A stretch of DNA of 64,000 nt from Przewalskia tangutica (Eukaryota; Streptophyta; Magnoliopsida; Solanales; Solanaceae), in contig CM056728.1 of the NCBI GenBank assembly GCA_029844215.1, positions 53,173,789-53,237,788 of the forward strand, given 5' to 3'. Below, in pieces: positions 1 to 11,639 of the stretch. Below the pieces are notes generated by a model. It saw only the letters and a list, made by a program, of their open reading frames with translations. It made no database searches and was not told where the DNA came from. The translations under genes and the position numbers were made by a program. Within the stretch, counting starts at the first letter, position 1. Each line of letters opens with the position of its first letter.

Positions 1-1040
1 TCCATTATATTATATATTCCATAATATACTTATAATATATGTATAATATCAATTCACAAAGAGGGTTTAAGTTTCACTCACCTCAAATAGCCCAAGAATA
101 TCCAAGTTCTTAAAGTCACTCCAAGCAAGTCTTAGCTCGAATCTTCTACGTTCCAATCCGCTACAAGCACACCCATGAAACTCACAACAAGCACCTGTAA
201 AAGAATCTGACTCCAAAAGTGAAGAACAGCTTAGAGGTTTCCAAGCCTAGCAACTTTTGGCCAAGAGCGTGAAAAAAGGCTAGGGGTGTGAAATCTTTTC
301 CAACTCTTGGTACACAATCTTCCCCTGCTACCTTAGGGAAGAAGCAACTTGACGAGTTTAAGGGTTGTTGGACAAATTTAGGTCAGTGGAATTGAGTCAT
401 GGCCAGGAAACACTTAAGGCGAGGGAGAGTATTTGTTCAGAGTCTTGAAATGGTTAGAAGTGTGGAAAGATTTCATCAACTAGTAGTGTATATATAGGAC
501 AACCAAGGGCTAGGAGTGAAGGCAAAGTGTGTGGTTGAGATTGGGGATAAGTGTGTGTGTGGGCCCAGCAGCTACTTGTCCCGAGCTAAAATATCTTGCA
601 GAGAGACCCAAGAAGGCCCTTGTCTTGCCCAGCTATGCTAAGCACATTTAGGCGAGAGCCACCTGGGAGTGACACGTGCTTAAGCATCCCTCTGCTACAG
701 ATCCAAATATTTCTAAATCTTAGAAAATATCCATAAAGAGGCAAAATTTCCGAAAATAAATTGGAGCCACCAACAAAAGCAGTAAGAAATTTCTAAAGTG
801 GGCTTTGCGTGACCACGTTCGAAGAAAATAAAATTCCATAATTCTCAAATATTCCAAGAAGACCGAATACCAAATCGGGAATCAATTCCCGTTAACGAAC
901 CTTTTAAACCCCGTAAATCAGGGAACTTTTACCGTCGAAAAAGTCAATGTGCCTTCTTTCCAATTTTAATGTACCGTTATTCTGCGATGCGTGTTGTCCA
1001 CCATAATCACCTTACCACTGGAACTCACGAGGGTATAACA
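1..1040 (-). repeat. E1 left (3') LTR, truncated by the window start
   Basis: The segment ends with GGGTATAACA at 1031-1040, the reverse complement of an LTR start (TGTTATACCC). A purine-tract complement, TTCTTCCCGG, follows at 1041-1050. Positions 1-497 match 54380-54841. A TATA-like stretch lies at 489-496. Everything here is LTR sequence without coding potential. Confidence 0.82.
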
Positions 1041-2600
1041 TTCTTCCCGGCAGAAGTGTTAAATCGAATGTTCGCTTCTAGAGTCTCCAAACATAAATGC
1101 GGGTATAGTGCTTCGCGCTCTTATACTTACGAAGACCAATTATGCCACAGCGTGGCCGGCCCAATATCACATCTGTGTGAAACCCCAGTCAAACCCGGCG
1201 GAGAAGTCGCCCACTAATGTGTATCCGGCACTCTGACTTTACATTGGTCTAACGCGGATACTTTCTTTGCAGCGCCACATCTTACGCCGGGCGAAATGAT
1301 CAACTACTTCTCTATAACCAGTGACCCATTATTCGCTTGCTTACTCATTGTACGCTTTCTGCGTACACGAACTCTTTCTGATACCGCATTACCATACTTT
1401 AGTCAATCGCCGATTTCAAAACCTTGGAGTCACTACGCTTGACTTGAGTCATCTTACTAGCCTCGGAAAAATTCGCTTTAAGGCCATTCCGGTCTTCACG
1501 ATCCGATTCTGGTCGAGCAACGTCCACGAACTTCGTACTGGCGGTTACCTAAACTTGGGCTAGCAGCCCTCGCGGCCCTATCCTGGCGGGACCACCACCA
1601 ATTTCCCTTACTCCCGATCCAGGATGCGGGATTTGACCCGCATCTGGCCTCAACTCGAAGCCTATCTCACATCACGCCAAGCTCTTGTTCCCCGATCGGA
1701 GACAATCTGCGCTATCCAAGTCCACCGAAAACTGGTAGTGGTTACTTAGCAAGCAACTACCCTCTTATAATTCCACGCACTTTCCGGGGACTTATCACAC
1801 AATTATACCTCGTATACTATGCACTCAGACAAAATTGGTCAATCGTGAACAAAATCTTTTTTTACTCGAGGCGATTACCGCATCTAAGGTCTCGCGTATA
1901 ATGATACAGGCTCGCGCCAATTTCTATGTACCCAACCCCTTTACTAACCGAGGCCTCTAAATCCACGATTTTAACATAATGCTTTATCTGAACATAATAC
2001 TTAGCACATCATCGTATCGGCCAGCCGCATCTTTAGTCTGCAGAGGGGTAAGAATATACACAGTATCAAGCTGCTTCATTTTCCTTACGTCGCTACTGTC
2101 GCCCATAATCACGCCTGTGCAGTGCGCATGCATTATAGAAAAGCGATGAGACTTTGCCTGCGACGGGAAGCGAAGTCGTTACAATGCGCATCACTTCACC
2201 GATTAGGGCGGATTCCTTGTCAAGCATGCCACAGCGGCCCGCGAGCAAAAACGAAGCACCGATAAAGAAGCGACATTCCGGGATGGCGCACGCTTACATC
2301 GTCGCAGCGGCTGAAAGCGTGAAGGCGTGGGCTACAGAACGTGTATGCATGTGAACGGAAGCCACGGAGCTCGACCGGCTCCGAGAATACAGCGAACGTC
2401 TGCGAAAAGCGCTGGCAGGACCACTCATGTCTTGGCGGAGCATGCATAACTAACTCTGTATGGCGAGGCGGTCCGCCTCGAAAGTTACCAAGGACCTGGC
2501 TGTTCACGGCCTGCTTACCTGGCTGATCTCGGTCAATTCCCGTCCGACCCGGCATCCACTTCCTCCGCGTCAAGTCGCAAGCTGGCACGCACGCGGGCCC
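1041..2600 (-). other. E1 internal non-coding region, 3' half
   Basis: No gag or pol domain could be recognised here on either strand; the short open frames of 60-80 codons look like chance. Positions 1440-1570 resemble the internal region of E8 (around 58700-58800), including a conserved core at 1543-1560 that also occurs in E6 and E7. The degenerate copy of the hairpin that precedes the polypurine tract in all elements lies at 1053-1077. The rest I cannot assign. Confidence 0.5.
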
Positions 2601-3360
2601 AATGTTAATGCCCGTTGAAAGAGCTATCTGCCGAACAAGCCTCTGCCCAGTAGTCGATCGGTGGCCCGTTGTTGACGTGGCGATAACACTCTATCCTCCA
2701 TGCTCGGCTACTAACGAGAGGACGTACAGAGGCGATGGAAGTCCGAACTCCACGTTGTATTCCCGAACCCGTCTGCCTCTCTACGTCACCGCGTAATCAA
2801 TCGGCCCGACGCGTCACTCTAAATCTGCGGAGGCAAGAGAGTGGCGAGAAATGCCTCGAGAACTGCGTCCCCGAATAGGCTGGGGCGCATGCTTTCCCCG
2901 GGACGGCTCCGCGAATCAAGCCGAGTCGAAGCTGCGGTATATCCTGCCGGTAAGTCGCGAACCTAAGACCGGCTTCGGTCTCAGAAGCGCTTGATCACTC
3001 TGCGTGATCATTGTAGCTGGCCGGATGAACTCTGCGGATCATCCTCGGGCCTCGACCCGCCAAACTCTGGCGAGGTGCGGCTGAAAGTCCGCGATCTCGG
3101 AAACTATCGATCGCGGGTGAACTACGGTACTCAGGTCACAGAGTGCTGCGTCCGGCCTATCCTCGTGCACTTGCCACGCTATCGCGGCGATAAGCGGGCC
3201 GTCTGGCTTGTAACCCGTCATCCTGCGTTCCTTGCGCGTGCGGGTGGCGTCTGGTCGGTGCGTGGCCTCGATGATACGGCCTTGCATTACTACCTGCCTC
3301 GTAGCTCCGCCTGGCACAGCTGCGCGCCTGCGCCGGGCACGGCGCGCTGCGTAGAGGCAT
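2600..3360 (-). pseudogene. gag: E1 gag remnant
   Basis: Gag is the capsid/nucleocapsid precursor of the retrotransposon particle. The minus-strand ATG at 3360 opens a basic, arginine- and proline-rich N-terminus and sits about 220 bp inside the right LTR, as in E2, E3 and E5. Positions 2820-3110 are the same sequence type as the capsid region of E2 (22900-23140), including the stretch encoding the Ty3 gag fold. The frame breaks repeatedly, and downstream of about 2600 I see no protease or reverse transcriptase, so pol appears to be deleted. It is unlikely to make a functional protein. Boundaries are approximate. Confidence 0.55.
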
Positions 3361-3567
3361 AAGCGGCGCCACAGAAGAATCGTCGGAGAGAGTCGACTTA
3401 CAACTCTGACTCTGGAGGCACGATCTACCGAGTGAGAGAATAGAAACCCGATCCTAAATATCCTGCTGACCTCGGAGAGATTATAGATGTGGTGCGCGGC
3501 GCAAGCAGATGTCAAGACTCTACTAGACACCGATGCAGCGAACCTTTCCGAAGGGATTCGCGCTTTC

Positions 3568-3579
3568 TGATGCCACTTT
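3568..3579 (-). other. E1 primer-binding site (degenerate)
   Basis: The plus strand reads TGATGCCACTTTTG directly before the LTR start TGTCACGACC at 3580. By position it is the tRNA-Met primer-binding site, but it matches less well than those of E2, E3, E6 and E7 (GATACCAC in the others, GATGCCAC here). Confidence 0.5.
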
Positions 3580-3714
3580 TGTCACGACCGATCTCGGGCG
3601 CGGTGCGCCTGGGCACGCTAGTGATGCTGCTTGTCGAGAAAATCAGCGGAAATAAATTTAAAGCGAGGAAGCGAACAACATAATAAGCAGGCTAACCAGC
3701 GGTTACGCCGTATA
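3580..3714 (-). repeat. E1 right (5') LTR, piece 1
   Basis: This is the 3'-terminal 135 bp of the LTR on the minus strand, starting TGTCACGACC on the plus strand. It is interrupted by E2. The LTR resumes at 35577, and the target GTATA is present on both sides (3710-3714 and 35577-35581). Confidence 0.75.
3710..3714. repeat. Target-site duplication of E2, left copy
   Basis: GTATA here matches GTATA at 35577-35581 on the far side of E2. The host sequence on both sides is E1 LTR. Confidence 0.6.
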
Positions 3715-3717
3715 TCT

Positions 3718-5792
3718 TGTATCGCGACCCCGTTAAAGGGGCAAGTGGTGGTACTATCTGGGGCACCCAGTAGTCAATACACTCGAGTAACCGGCGTGAA
3801 TATAAAGCAAGGCGAGGAAGCGGTTTATAAAATAAGACCACGGTTTAGCATGTGAGAAAAGCGTCGCCTTCGGCGTATATATAAATAAACATGGTTCAGC
3901 GGTTCACATCTGGCCGCGTACAACTGTGTGACTCACAGACCTCACAGGAAATATACAACTATGGCGGGGCCAGGGCCGCCATACCACTGTGTACAAAACT
4001 ATCTACAACGGGGAGATCATACCCCAGTAGAGCCTCGGAGAAGATGGAGCTCTGACGACCTGCCAGTATGAAAGATCCTAAGGATGCGGATCCCCAGCAC
4101 TTTCTTTGCCTTTACGCGGCATGACACTTAGCGGCCCGAAAGTCCGGTCTGCAGCGAGGTGTACCAAGTATGTGAAACTATAAAGTACTTTAAATGAAAT
4201 CAAAGTATTTAAAACCTTTTCTAAATACAATCAGGTTCCCGATACGCACATAGTGCGTATCCGCAACCACGATAACGATGATATCGAGAGAAAGCGCCAA
4301 CGGAAGATTACAGTCTAGTCTCAGGCGCCGAATGATCGGCAAGGCGATCACCCACGTAGTATCGTGCGTGCCTAGTCACCGGACTTAGCGATCGCCATCG
4401 AGTCACGCACGCGACCAGCGCCCGAGGTATTCCTGCGCGCCGGGGCAGACCGACCCGGCGTCGCTGGGAAATCTCGCGACGCGCGCCAGCCTCGAACCGC
4501 GTAGTCTCGGCGGACCGCGCATAGAATCCCGCGTCGGGCTAAACACCGGAATGATCAATCACGGAGCATACGGCATTTGCTCCGCGTAGTCTCACGAACG
4601 CGCCGGCGCGTATGGGCGTGTCGAGAAATGACCACCGGTATAAATAAGTCCGAGGGGGTAGGTGATACGATAACTTGATCTGACGGACTTGCACGCGTTA
4701 GCGGCGTAAAGCCTGGCCAGATGACCTGCCACCTGCGACATTTGAAGACACTAACACGGGTAGCGTCGTAATATGTCTGCACTTAGCTCGACAAATCTTA
4801 CTCTGACACTTGAGAAATCAATACGAGGCTCGAAGCAAATGCGCGGTTCCTTTTTATCTTTCTTAAGTTGTTATACCTAGAATTCCCGTAAAGCTAGTAT
4901 AACTCTTGCGCTTTTGTTTTAAAAAACCAAATATTTGTCTGTACATTTAAAAATGATTCGATAGTTCTTTTGAAATCATCGAGTTCTTATTATTAGGGCT
5001 TAAGTGAAGACATTGCGTGAGTTATTATTCGGGCTTAAGTCGAAAAGCGACATTGCCGTGAGTTATTATTCGATTAACACGTTATGCGTCTGCCAGTACT
5101 ATATATGTTAAAATATCGTGTCTTAGGAAGAATCACGTATACGCTTCTGGCGAAAACCTCACTTGCGAGTTGAATATGTCGCCTTAGCGCGAGAATCGAC
5201 TATAATAGTCGCAGACATCCCCATCAAAGTCTAGAACTACTCACGAAGGTCATTCTACAGCAGAGGTTCACGCGATTCTACGGAGAGAAAGTGGGACGTA
5301 GCGTATGACCTACCGGTGAGCTATATAAGTCTCTTGCCCCGTAAAGCAGTCTATGTGAAGTCTGATTCAATTATTCCTTCTTTTTAAGCCGCCTACTTTG
5401 TGATAACAGTTGATTCAATTGATACGTAATATCGCTTACAAGTATTTAATACTGATAATCTTATACTTCTACAGTTATGCATTCTACCCAATACAAAGAG
5501 AGGTTAGGATTATTTACCTCAGTAAACTGATAATATCTAGATAAAAGTCGATGGGAGAATGAGGAAACAGCTCTGCTCACAAGTTATGCGCTCAGATAGC
5601 TCGAGAAACCTTAGAAGTTCTTCACAACTGAAACTACTTTTCAATGTACTACTAAGGGATTTGGGCTAGGAGTATTTTGGGCGTTATAACTAATACTTAG
5701 AAAGCGACTTTTCTACCAAGGGAGGGGGTAGATTTTTGGCTAGGCTCGGGGGGGTAGGCCCTCGGCCCAGAAGCTTCGCTCCCGAAAGGGGA
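3718..5792 (-). repeat. E2 left (3') LTR, piece 1
   Basis: Starts TGTATCGCGACCCC, a noisy version of the LTR terminus TGTCACGACC, and follows the E2 right LTR (23642-25510) in order throughout. It contains the conserved LTR hairpin (arms 4862-4877 and 4897-4908) and a short tandem repeat at about 4985-5080. E3 interrupts it at 5793. Confidence 0.82.
5788..5792. repeat. Target-site duplication of E3, left copy
   Basis: GGGGA here is repeated exactly at 15315-15319. The empty site is visible in the other E2 LTR near 25510 as a single GGGGA followed by GGTGTTGGACG. Confidence 0.88.
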
Positions 5793-8147
5793 TGTGCGAC
5801 CCGTTCAGGGACGTATTTGGTGCCTTCAGGGGCACCCAAGTAGTCATACATCAGTGTCAGCGGAAACATAAAGCAAGACATGAAGCAGTTTATAAAACAA
5901 GACCAGATTATGTGAGAAAACATCGCCTTCGGCGTATATATATAATCATGTTTTATGATTACATCCGACAACTTTGTACAACATGACTACAGGACCTCAC
6001 AGAAATATACAACTATGGCGGGACGGGGCCCGCCACACGGCTATCACAAAAAACTATCTCTGGCAGGAGATCATGCAAAAGTAGAGCCTCAGGAAGAGAT
6101 GGAGCTCTGACGCAGCGTAGAGATCAAGGATGCGGATCTAGCACACCGCTTTACTGCGGCATGAGCGCGGCCCGAAGGAGAGTCGATTACAACGGTACTA
6201 AGTATGCGACGTAAAGTACTTAAATGAAAACATATCATTTTAAAACCGGTTTACAAATATGTGTGAAACAACCCGAAACAGCGCGTAGTGCCGCATCCGC
6301 AACAAAACAACAATAGAGTAAGCGTGTCGTCTTGTCTAGGCTGCGAATGATGAAGCGGGGCCACTCGCCCGCATCCTCGTTACGCCAAGCCTAATCACGA
6401 ACTCACAGGTCGCGTAGACCTTCGCGTAGGCGCGTGAGGTATAACCCGCGTCGAGGTGGCCACTCCTCGGCGTCGTCTGGACTCATTGTCGCGTAGCCCA
6501 TAGGCCGCGTGAGGCATAACCCGCATACTAACACGGAACTCTCGTAGCTCGCGTAGGCCCCTGGACGCGTAGGTATTCCGAATCATGGTCCCCGGACGCT
6601 GAAGTCTACCGCGTCGGAGGCGACAACCTCCGGTATCGTCTCGAGAGGTGAGTGATAGTACTAACATAACGACTTATCTTTAAACAACATAAAGTACAAC
6701 AGGATGCTCGCTTATACAAGCGTTACAAGGTACTAACACCGTAGCAACATGTCGTGTCTGCTTATCAAACCATCTTATTATTCTTTTCACAATTTCATAT
6801 AAGTCTGTTAGAAATACATGGGCAACTTGTTTCTTTTATCAATCTTAAGTGGTTATACTTAACTTCCATAAAGCTAGTATAACTCTTAAGCAATTTAGAA
6901 ACCAATTAGTTCTCTTCTGTAAAAATGATTAAGTAGTCCTTTTGAAATGTTTTGATTCTTTATTAATAGGGCTTAAGCGTGAGGCATTCTGCGTCACGTA
7001 TTATTCAGGCTTAAAGCGTGGCATTACCGTAAGTATGGTCGATTAACACGTATGCGTCTAGTACTATATACATATGTAAAATATCATGCTTTAGGAAGAA
7101 TCACATACCTTCTCGTGAAATCCACTTGAGTCGGTATATGTGTGAGAAAATCGACTATAATAGTCACAGATATCTATCAAAGTCTAGACTATTACGTAGG
7201 TCATTCTAAGCAGAGGTCCTCGATTCTACGGAAAGTCGGACAGCTGACCTACCAGGTGAGCTATATAAGTCTCTGTGAACAGTCCTATGTAAATACGGTT
7301 CGTATATTCTTCTTTTAAACCGCCTCTTGTGATATTCTTCTAAGTATTTATACTATTCTTATTCTACTTGATAAGTATTCTCAATTCAAAGAGGGTTAGG
7401 ATTGAATTACCTCGGTAAGCCTTGATAATATCCTAGAAAAGTCGGCGCTGAGCAGGTTTTGCTCACAAGTTGTATGCTCGAGAAACCTTAGAAGTTCTTC
7501 ACAACTTCTACTAAGTACTAAGGTATTTGGGCTAGGGTATTTTGGGCATTATAACAATACAAGAAGGCAACTTTTCTACCAAGGGAGGGGGTAGGTTTCG
7601 GCTAGGCTGGGGGTGGGGTAGCCTCGGCCCGAGCTACCGAGGGAGGGGGTGTGTTGGACGAATTGCTTACAAAGGGAGAGGGAAGGATTTTTAGACTTGG
7701 AAAGCTTTTGTGGATGAAGAACTCTTAAATCTCGAGAGGGTATTTATAGGTCAAGACATGGACCAATGGCGAATTTAGCCAAGTGCTAGGCAAGTGTAAG
7801 GTCGAAGATTAGGGCAAGTGTACCTGTGACTTGCACACAAAATATCTAACCAACTTTATGACAAGGATGGTCGTCCATTGACCTATTAGCAGTGACAAGT
7901 CCGCTGATGAGAGGGTGGCAAATGTATAGCCCTCTCGTTGGTCCAAAGTGTTCGTCTGCCGGAAAAATCATAAAATTAGAAATGACATAGCCGGAATTTA
8001 TCCTCGGCTGTGGTGGAAGCGTTTGCGTCGGAAAAGCTGTTAAGCTTTGAGAGTTGTGCCTAAAAAAAATGCGTCGAGGCCTAACTTTAAGACCAAACTT
8101 TTATCACGTATTCCTTTACGTACATACTGCAAATCACGGGTATAACA
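5793..8147 (-). repeat. E3 left (3') LTR
   Basis: Begins TGTGCGACCCGTTC and ends GGGTATAACA. It contains a GC-rich, CGCG-containing repeat region at about 6400-6610, the conserved LTR hairpin (arms 6844-6858 and 6877-6890), a short tandem repeat near 6958-7050 and the TATA box complement TATTTATA at 7741-7748. Confidence 0.9.
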
Positions 8148-8180
8148 TTCTCCTCGCCCGAAACATTCGTCGAATGTTCC
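8148..8180 (-). other. E3 polypurine tract and adjacent hairpin
   Basis: The complement TTCTCCTCGC at 8148-8157 is the polypurine tract that primes plus-strand DNA synthesis. Directly upstream on the element strand are inverted arms GAAACATTCG (8160-8169) and CGAATGTTCC (8171-8180). The same pair occurs at this position in the other elements. Confidence 0.75.
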
Positions 8181-8255
8181 TCCCAAACGAGATAACGATA
8201 AGGTTCTTTAAAACTTAAGCAGTTTGCAAAAGCCACCTACGGCCATAAGCAACAC

Positions 8256-8560
8256 TTAGGCATAGCGATAATGAAGATTTCTAGTAGGAAAGTGAATTAC
8301 GGAGGTGGGAGCGGTGAGGATCTTACGCCTCATGTCCTCGCCGGCTTCCGCGTCGTCGCCGCGAGCTCGTTCCGCCACAAGACTTTGTGCGGAAGCCCGT
8401 CGCCCGTCGCGAGCGCTAACACGACGATCGATTATCGCTATGGGAATCTCCATCCGATAACCCGCCGGTCCACGGACATCGTCGATCGGATGTACCACAG
8501 ATGGATCCGTCGTCTCTCGCCGGCGTAAAGCGTGAAACACGGATGCGCGCCTCCGGTCGG
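8256..8560 (-). pseudogene. pol: E3 integrase C-terminal chromodomain
   Basis: In chromoviruses this domain follows the integrase and is thought to direct insertion to chromatin carrying H3K9 methylation. The minus-strand frame from about 8606 gives recognisable pieces: DPSVVHP, IPIAIIDRRV and, after frameshifts, the acidic EDMRRK near the end. This is the tail normally reading VKVLWR...EEATWE...M..YPHLF in Tekay-type elements. The reading frame changes at least twice between 8300 and 8450. It lies at the 3' end of pol, just before the polypurine tract. Confidence 0.65.
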
Positions 8561-9730
8561 ACCGGCGGATCAACTCGCCGACAACCTTGCACCTGCGGAC
8601 AATCACGAAGCGGCCCGATGTACCTTGGTGAGTTTCCTCTTCCGAATCTCATGCACCGCCGTGGGTGGCATGGAAAACCCAATCGTCATTGCAAACTCCG
8701 GATGTCGGCGGCGATGATCTGCATCGACTTACAGCCGACTACGGTATCGATAGCGCTCTCGGATAAGCCGCCTTATCAGCTGCTGCTGTACCAAATCTGG
8801 TCCCCTTGCGCCTCGCCCCCTCGAACCAACCTATAGGCGTCTGCGCTTCCTCGTACAAGGCCTGCGTAAGGCGCCATCGAATCTTTGGGTGGTAGCTATT
8901 ATTATCACAGCGAACTCAACTAGAGGCAAATGATCCTCCCAACTACCCTGCGAAGTCGATAACGCGGGCTCGCGACATATCCTCGAAGTGCGGATGGTGC
9001 GCTCTGCTGTCAGATGCATGCGTGGATGAAATCGATTACTGAGCTCACTGCGTCCTAAACCCCTGCGGAAGGACCTCAGGAAGTTGGCGTAAATGGCGGG
9101 CTCCTGCATGCGATATGATCGAAGTAGGGACTCCATGCGATCGGCGATCTCGGATGTAAAGTGCGGCGTAATCCTCGGTAGAAAAGTCGTCTGACGGGAA
9201 GAAAGTGGGCTGATTTAAGTCGACTGTCGGCGATAACCCATATAGAATCATGTCTCTGCGAGTGCGAGGTAATCTGTGATGAAGTCCATGTTGATTACCT
9301 CCACTTCCCGGTCGGGATCTCTATCGCTGCAACAAACCACGGGTCTCACGGTGCTCTGCCTTCGCTGCGACAACACGGGCGTGAGCTACGAACTTCGCAG
9401 CGTCCTCTTGAGCCATCACTGATACCGCGGATCTAAGGTCGTGGTACATCTTGGTCGACCGGATGGATTAAGTGCATTGTGTGTGCTTCCCAGAACCTAG
9501 CTGCGAAGTCTGAAACATCACGGAACACACTGCGCCCTCGAACATTAGCACCCGCCAGTGCTACCTCAAAGGACCGCGCCTGCGAAGAGGCGTATCGCGA
9601 TATCGAATCAAAGTGGATCCTCGAGCTGTTGCCTCTTCGCCTCGCCAGCGATGGAAGACTCGGCAACCTCGCGAACTCTAACCCGTTGCTATCGAGAATC
9701 AATCAAGCGGACACGAGGCTCGCTAAGCGG
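8560..9730 (-). pseudogene. pol: E3 integrase (fragmented)
   Basis: Integrase inserts the cDNA into the genome. Minus-strand frames show the catalytic-core landmarks of Ty3 integrases: the DFITGLP-type start near 9275-9300 (first Asp), HGVPTSIIS followed by a GAR-type turn near 9100-9130 (second Asp region; the Asp itself is not read here), FHP...AERTI, and SWEDHLPLVEFA near 8930-8960 (catalytic Glu). An N-terminal zinc-binding region should lie at 9450-9700, but its His/Cys pattern is not intact. At least three frameshifts separate these pieces, so no complete enzyme is encoded as read. Confidence 0.75.
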
Positions 9731-9739
9731 GTGCAAATT

Positions 9740-10250
9740 ACGAACCATGTCCGCCTTCTCTGCTGCGCACGTCGATAGGCTCCCGTGACCTACGACTAAG
9801 GGCATACGCCTGGCGTTGGCCTTGCGGGTGGTGCAGGATGTCCACGTCGTAATCCTTAAGCAACTCTAACCGCAGTCTGCAGCCGTAAGTTTGACTCCCT
9901 TTGAAGATATCTTTGGAAAGCTCTTGTGGTGCGTAAAAATATCCACGTGAACCCGTACAAATAGTGCCTCGGATCTTGGCGTGAATCACGGTACGCGACT
10001 CCAAATCATGGGTGGGGTAGTTCCTCGTGTTTCTTGGTGTCGGGATGCATATGCTATAACTCTGCCGTGCTGCGTCAACACACATCCCAACGATGCACGG
10101 CGCGTCTGATACCGACATAACCATCTGGACCTGCGGAAAATGAAGCGGGGCGATCGTCGATCTCTTCGGCAGCTGGAAACCACGCTCCTGACATCGGTCG
10201 GCGAAACTTTGCGCCGAGTCGACCTAGTCAATGGTGCGAAGATAAAGCAA
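9740..10250 (-). pseudogene. pol: E3 RNase H (fragmented)
   Basis: RNase H removes the RNA strand during reverse transcription. Minus-strand peptides include LGCVLTQHGRVIAYASR at about 10055-10105, NYPTHDLE next to it in another frame, and LELLKDYDVDI followed by ALSRRS near 9770-9870. These are the usual landmarks of Ty3 RNase H up to its junction with integrase. The NYPTHD site is exactly where E4 is inserted in the E2 copy. Confidence 0.78.
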
Positions 10251-10990
10251 ACTTCTCCCGCGAACGCGATAATACCTGCGAGGCCCGAGCTGCGAACCTC
10301 TGCCGGAGTAGTAGGTCTAGGCAGTCTGGCGCCTCGATCTTGGCGTATCAACTCGAATGCCATCGGCCCGACAATATGCCCAGCGCCACTGAAGTCAACA
10401 AAACTCACGTTTGGAAAACTTGGCGTACAAGCTGGCAGTCTGGAAGCTGTCGGCCGCAGTCGCCAAATGCTCGCGTACTCTTGCTCTGGCGAGAATAAAC
10501 GAATATCATCGATGAACACTATCACAAGCGTGTCCAAAAATGGTTTGAACACTCGGTTCATCAAATCCATGAATCTGGCGGAGCATTGGTGAGCAAAGAC
10601 ATGACCACGAACTCATAATGCGTCTGGGTCGGAATGCGATCTGAGGGACATCCAGCCTCTCGACTCGCACTTTGATGATAGCGATCGCGGATCAATCTTG
10701 GAAAACATCTCGCACTGCATTTGGTCGAACAAATCATCAATCCTAGGAAGGGGTATCTGTTCTTAATGGTCACCTTGTTGTTTTGTAATCAACACGTGCG
10801 CGGCGTCCGTCATGCTTCTTGCGAACAATCTGGCGCTCCCGGGGAGAAACACTAGGCCTAATGAAGCCCTTCTCAGCAAATCCCTAAGGTGATCCTTGAC
10901 TCTCAACTCGGCGGTGCCGTTACGTATGGCGGAATGGAAATAAATGCAGTATCGCTGTCTGCTACATCTATACAAAACTCGATCTCCTAC
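10250..10990 (-). pseudogene. pol: E3 reverse transcriptase (fragmented)
   Basis: The catalytic signature VFIDDI is intact on the minus strand, with FIDD encoded at 10516-10505, followed by LFS (the usual form is LVYS). Upstream, VMS..LTNAP and MTIKNRYPFLGLMI (usual form VTIKNRYPLPRIDDL) mark the palm region at 10561-10773. The linker with PAEL-like residues lies near 10900. Two or more frameshifts occur between these blocks. Confidence 0.82.
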
Positions 10991-10999
10991 CGGGAGGAT

Positions 11000-11560
11000 A
11001 CAGGTAAATGCAGAAACTGCGTGCGGGAACTGTTGACTCACTGGGCCAGCGGAAAATCTGGTACGCGACTTATCAAACACCGAGCGAGATGGTAGATATA
11101 CCTACGCACCATCTTCCCAGCCTTGGTAGGAAATAAACCTACCGCCGGCGTACCGTGCTCCTCGCTCGACAACGGCTCGCCGAAGCTGGGCCGTACTACT
11201 CTCTCTGCGATCTACATTGGCATAGCAAGAAGCTAGCCAATCCGTCCCGTAATCACGTCGAAGTAAATCATCTCGAACTCTGTCCAGTCGGCCGGTGCGG
11301 CGACGTAAATGGTCACGAGGACAAGCTCATATACCAGAGCTACCACGAATCACCCGGCGTAGCTACCTCGAAAGGGTCTATGGACTCGGGCTCTATCACA
11401 TCCTACTAGCGACAAGGGGATATATGGGGCGAGTAGAACCGGATCTATCAAAGCATACGTCAAACGGCCGAAGCGATAAGGTACAGTGGCGACATCGGTG
11501 AGGCCTCACGATCTGTCGGTGGACAAAGCATAAATGCGGTTACGAGGACCGCTAGGCTGG
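11000..11560 (-). pseudogene. pol: E3 aspartic protease (fragmented)
   Basis: The retroviral-type protease matures gag-pol. The active site DPGST is encoded on the minus strand at 11431-11445 but lacks one base within the motif. A YAL-type stretch upstream (RIYALS) marks the gag-PR junction, and PLVASR follows the active site. The linker to reverse transcriptase continues to about 11000. Confidence 0.65.
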
Positions 11561-11639
11561 ACGAGCCACGGCCTCTGCGCGACCTGCTGACCAGCAGGCA
11601 CCACGCCTCGGGCGGTAGCTGTAGGAGATGATGAAGCGG

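Noticed and set aside
969..1563. Two open frames of about 80 codons near the E1 left LTR end
   Set aside because: One crosses the LTR boundary and neither matches a retroelement domain; both are of the length expected by chance.
10140..10592. A 150-codon plus-strand open frame inside E3
   Set aside because: It is antisense to the reverse transcriptase/RNase H region, whose motifs (FIDD and others) are on the minus strand.
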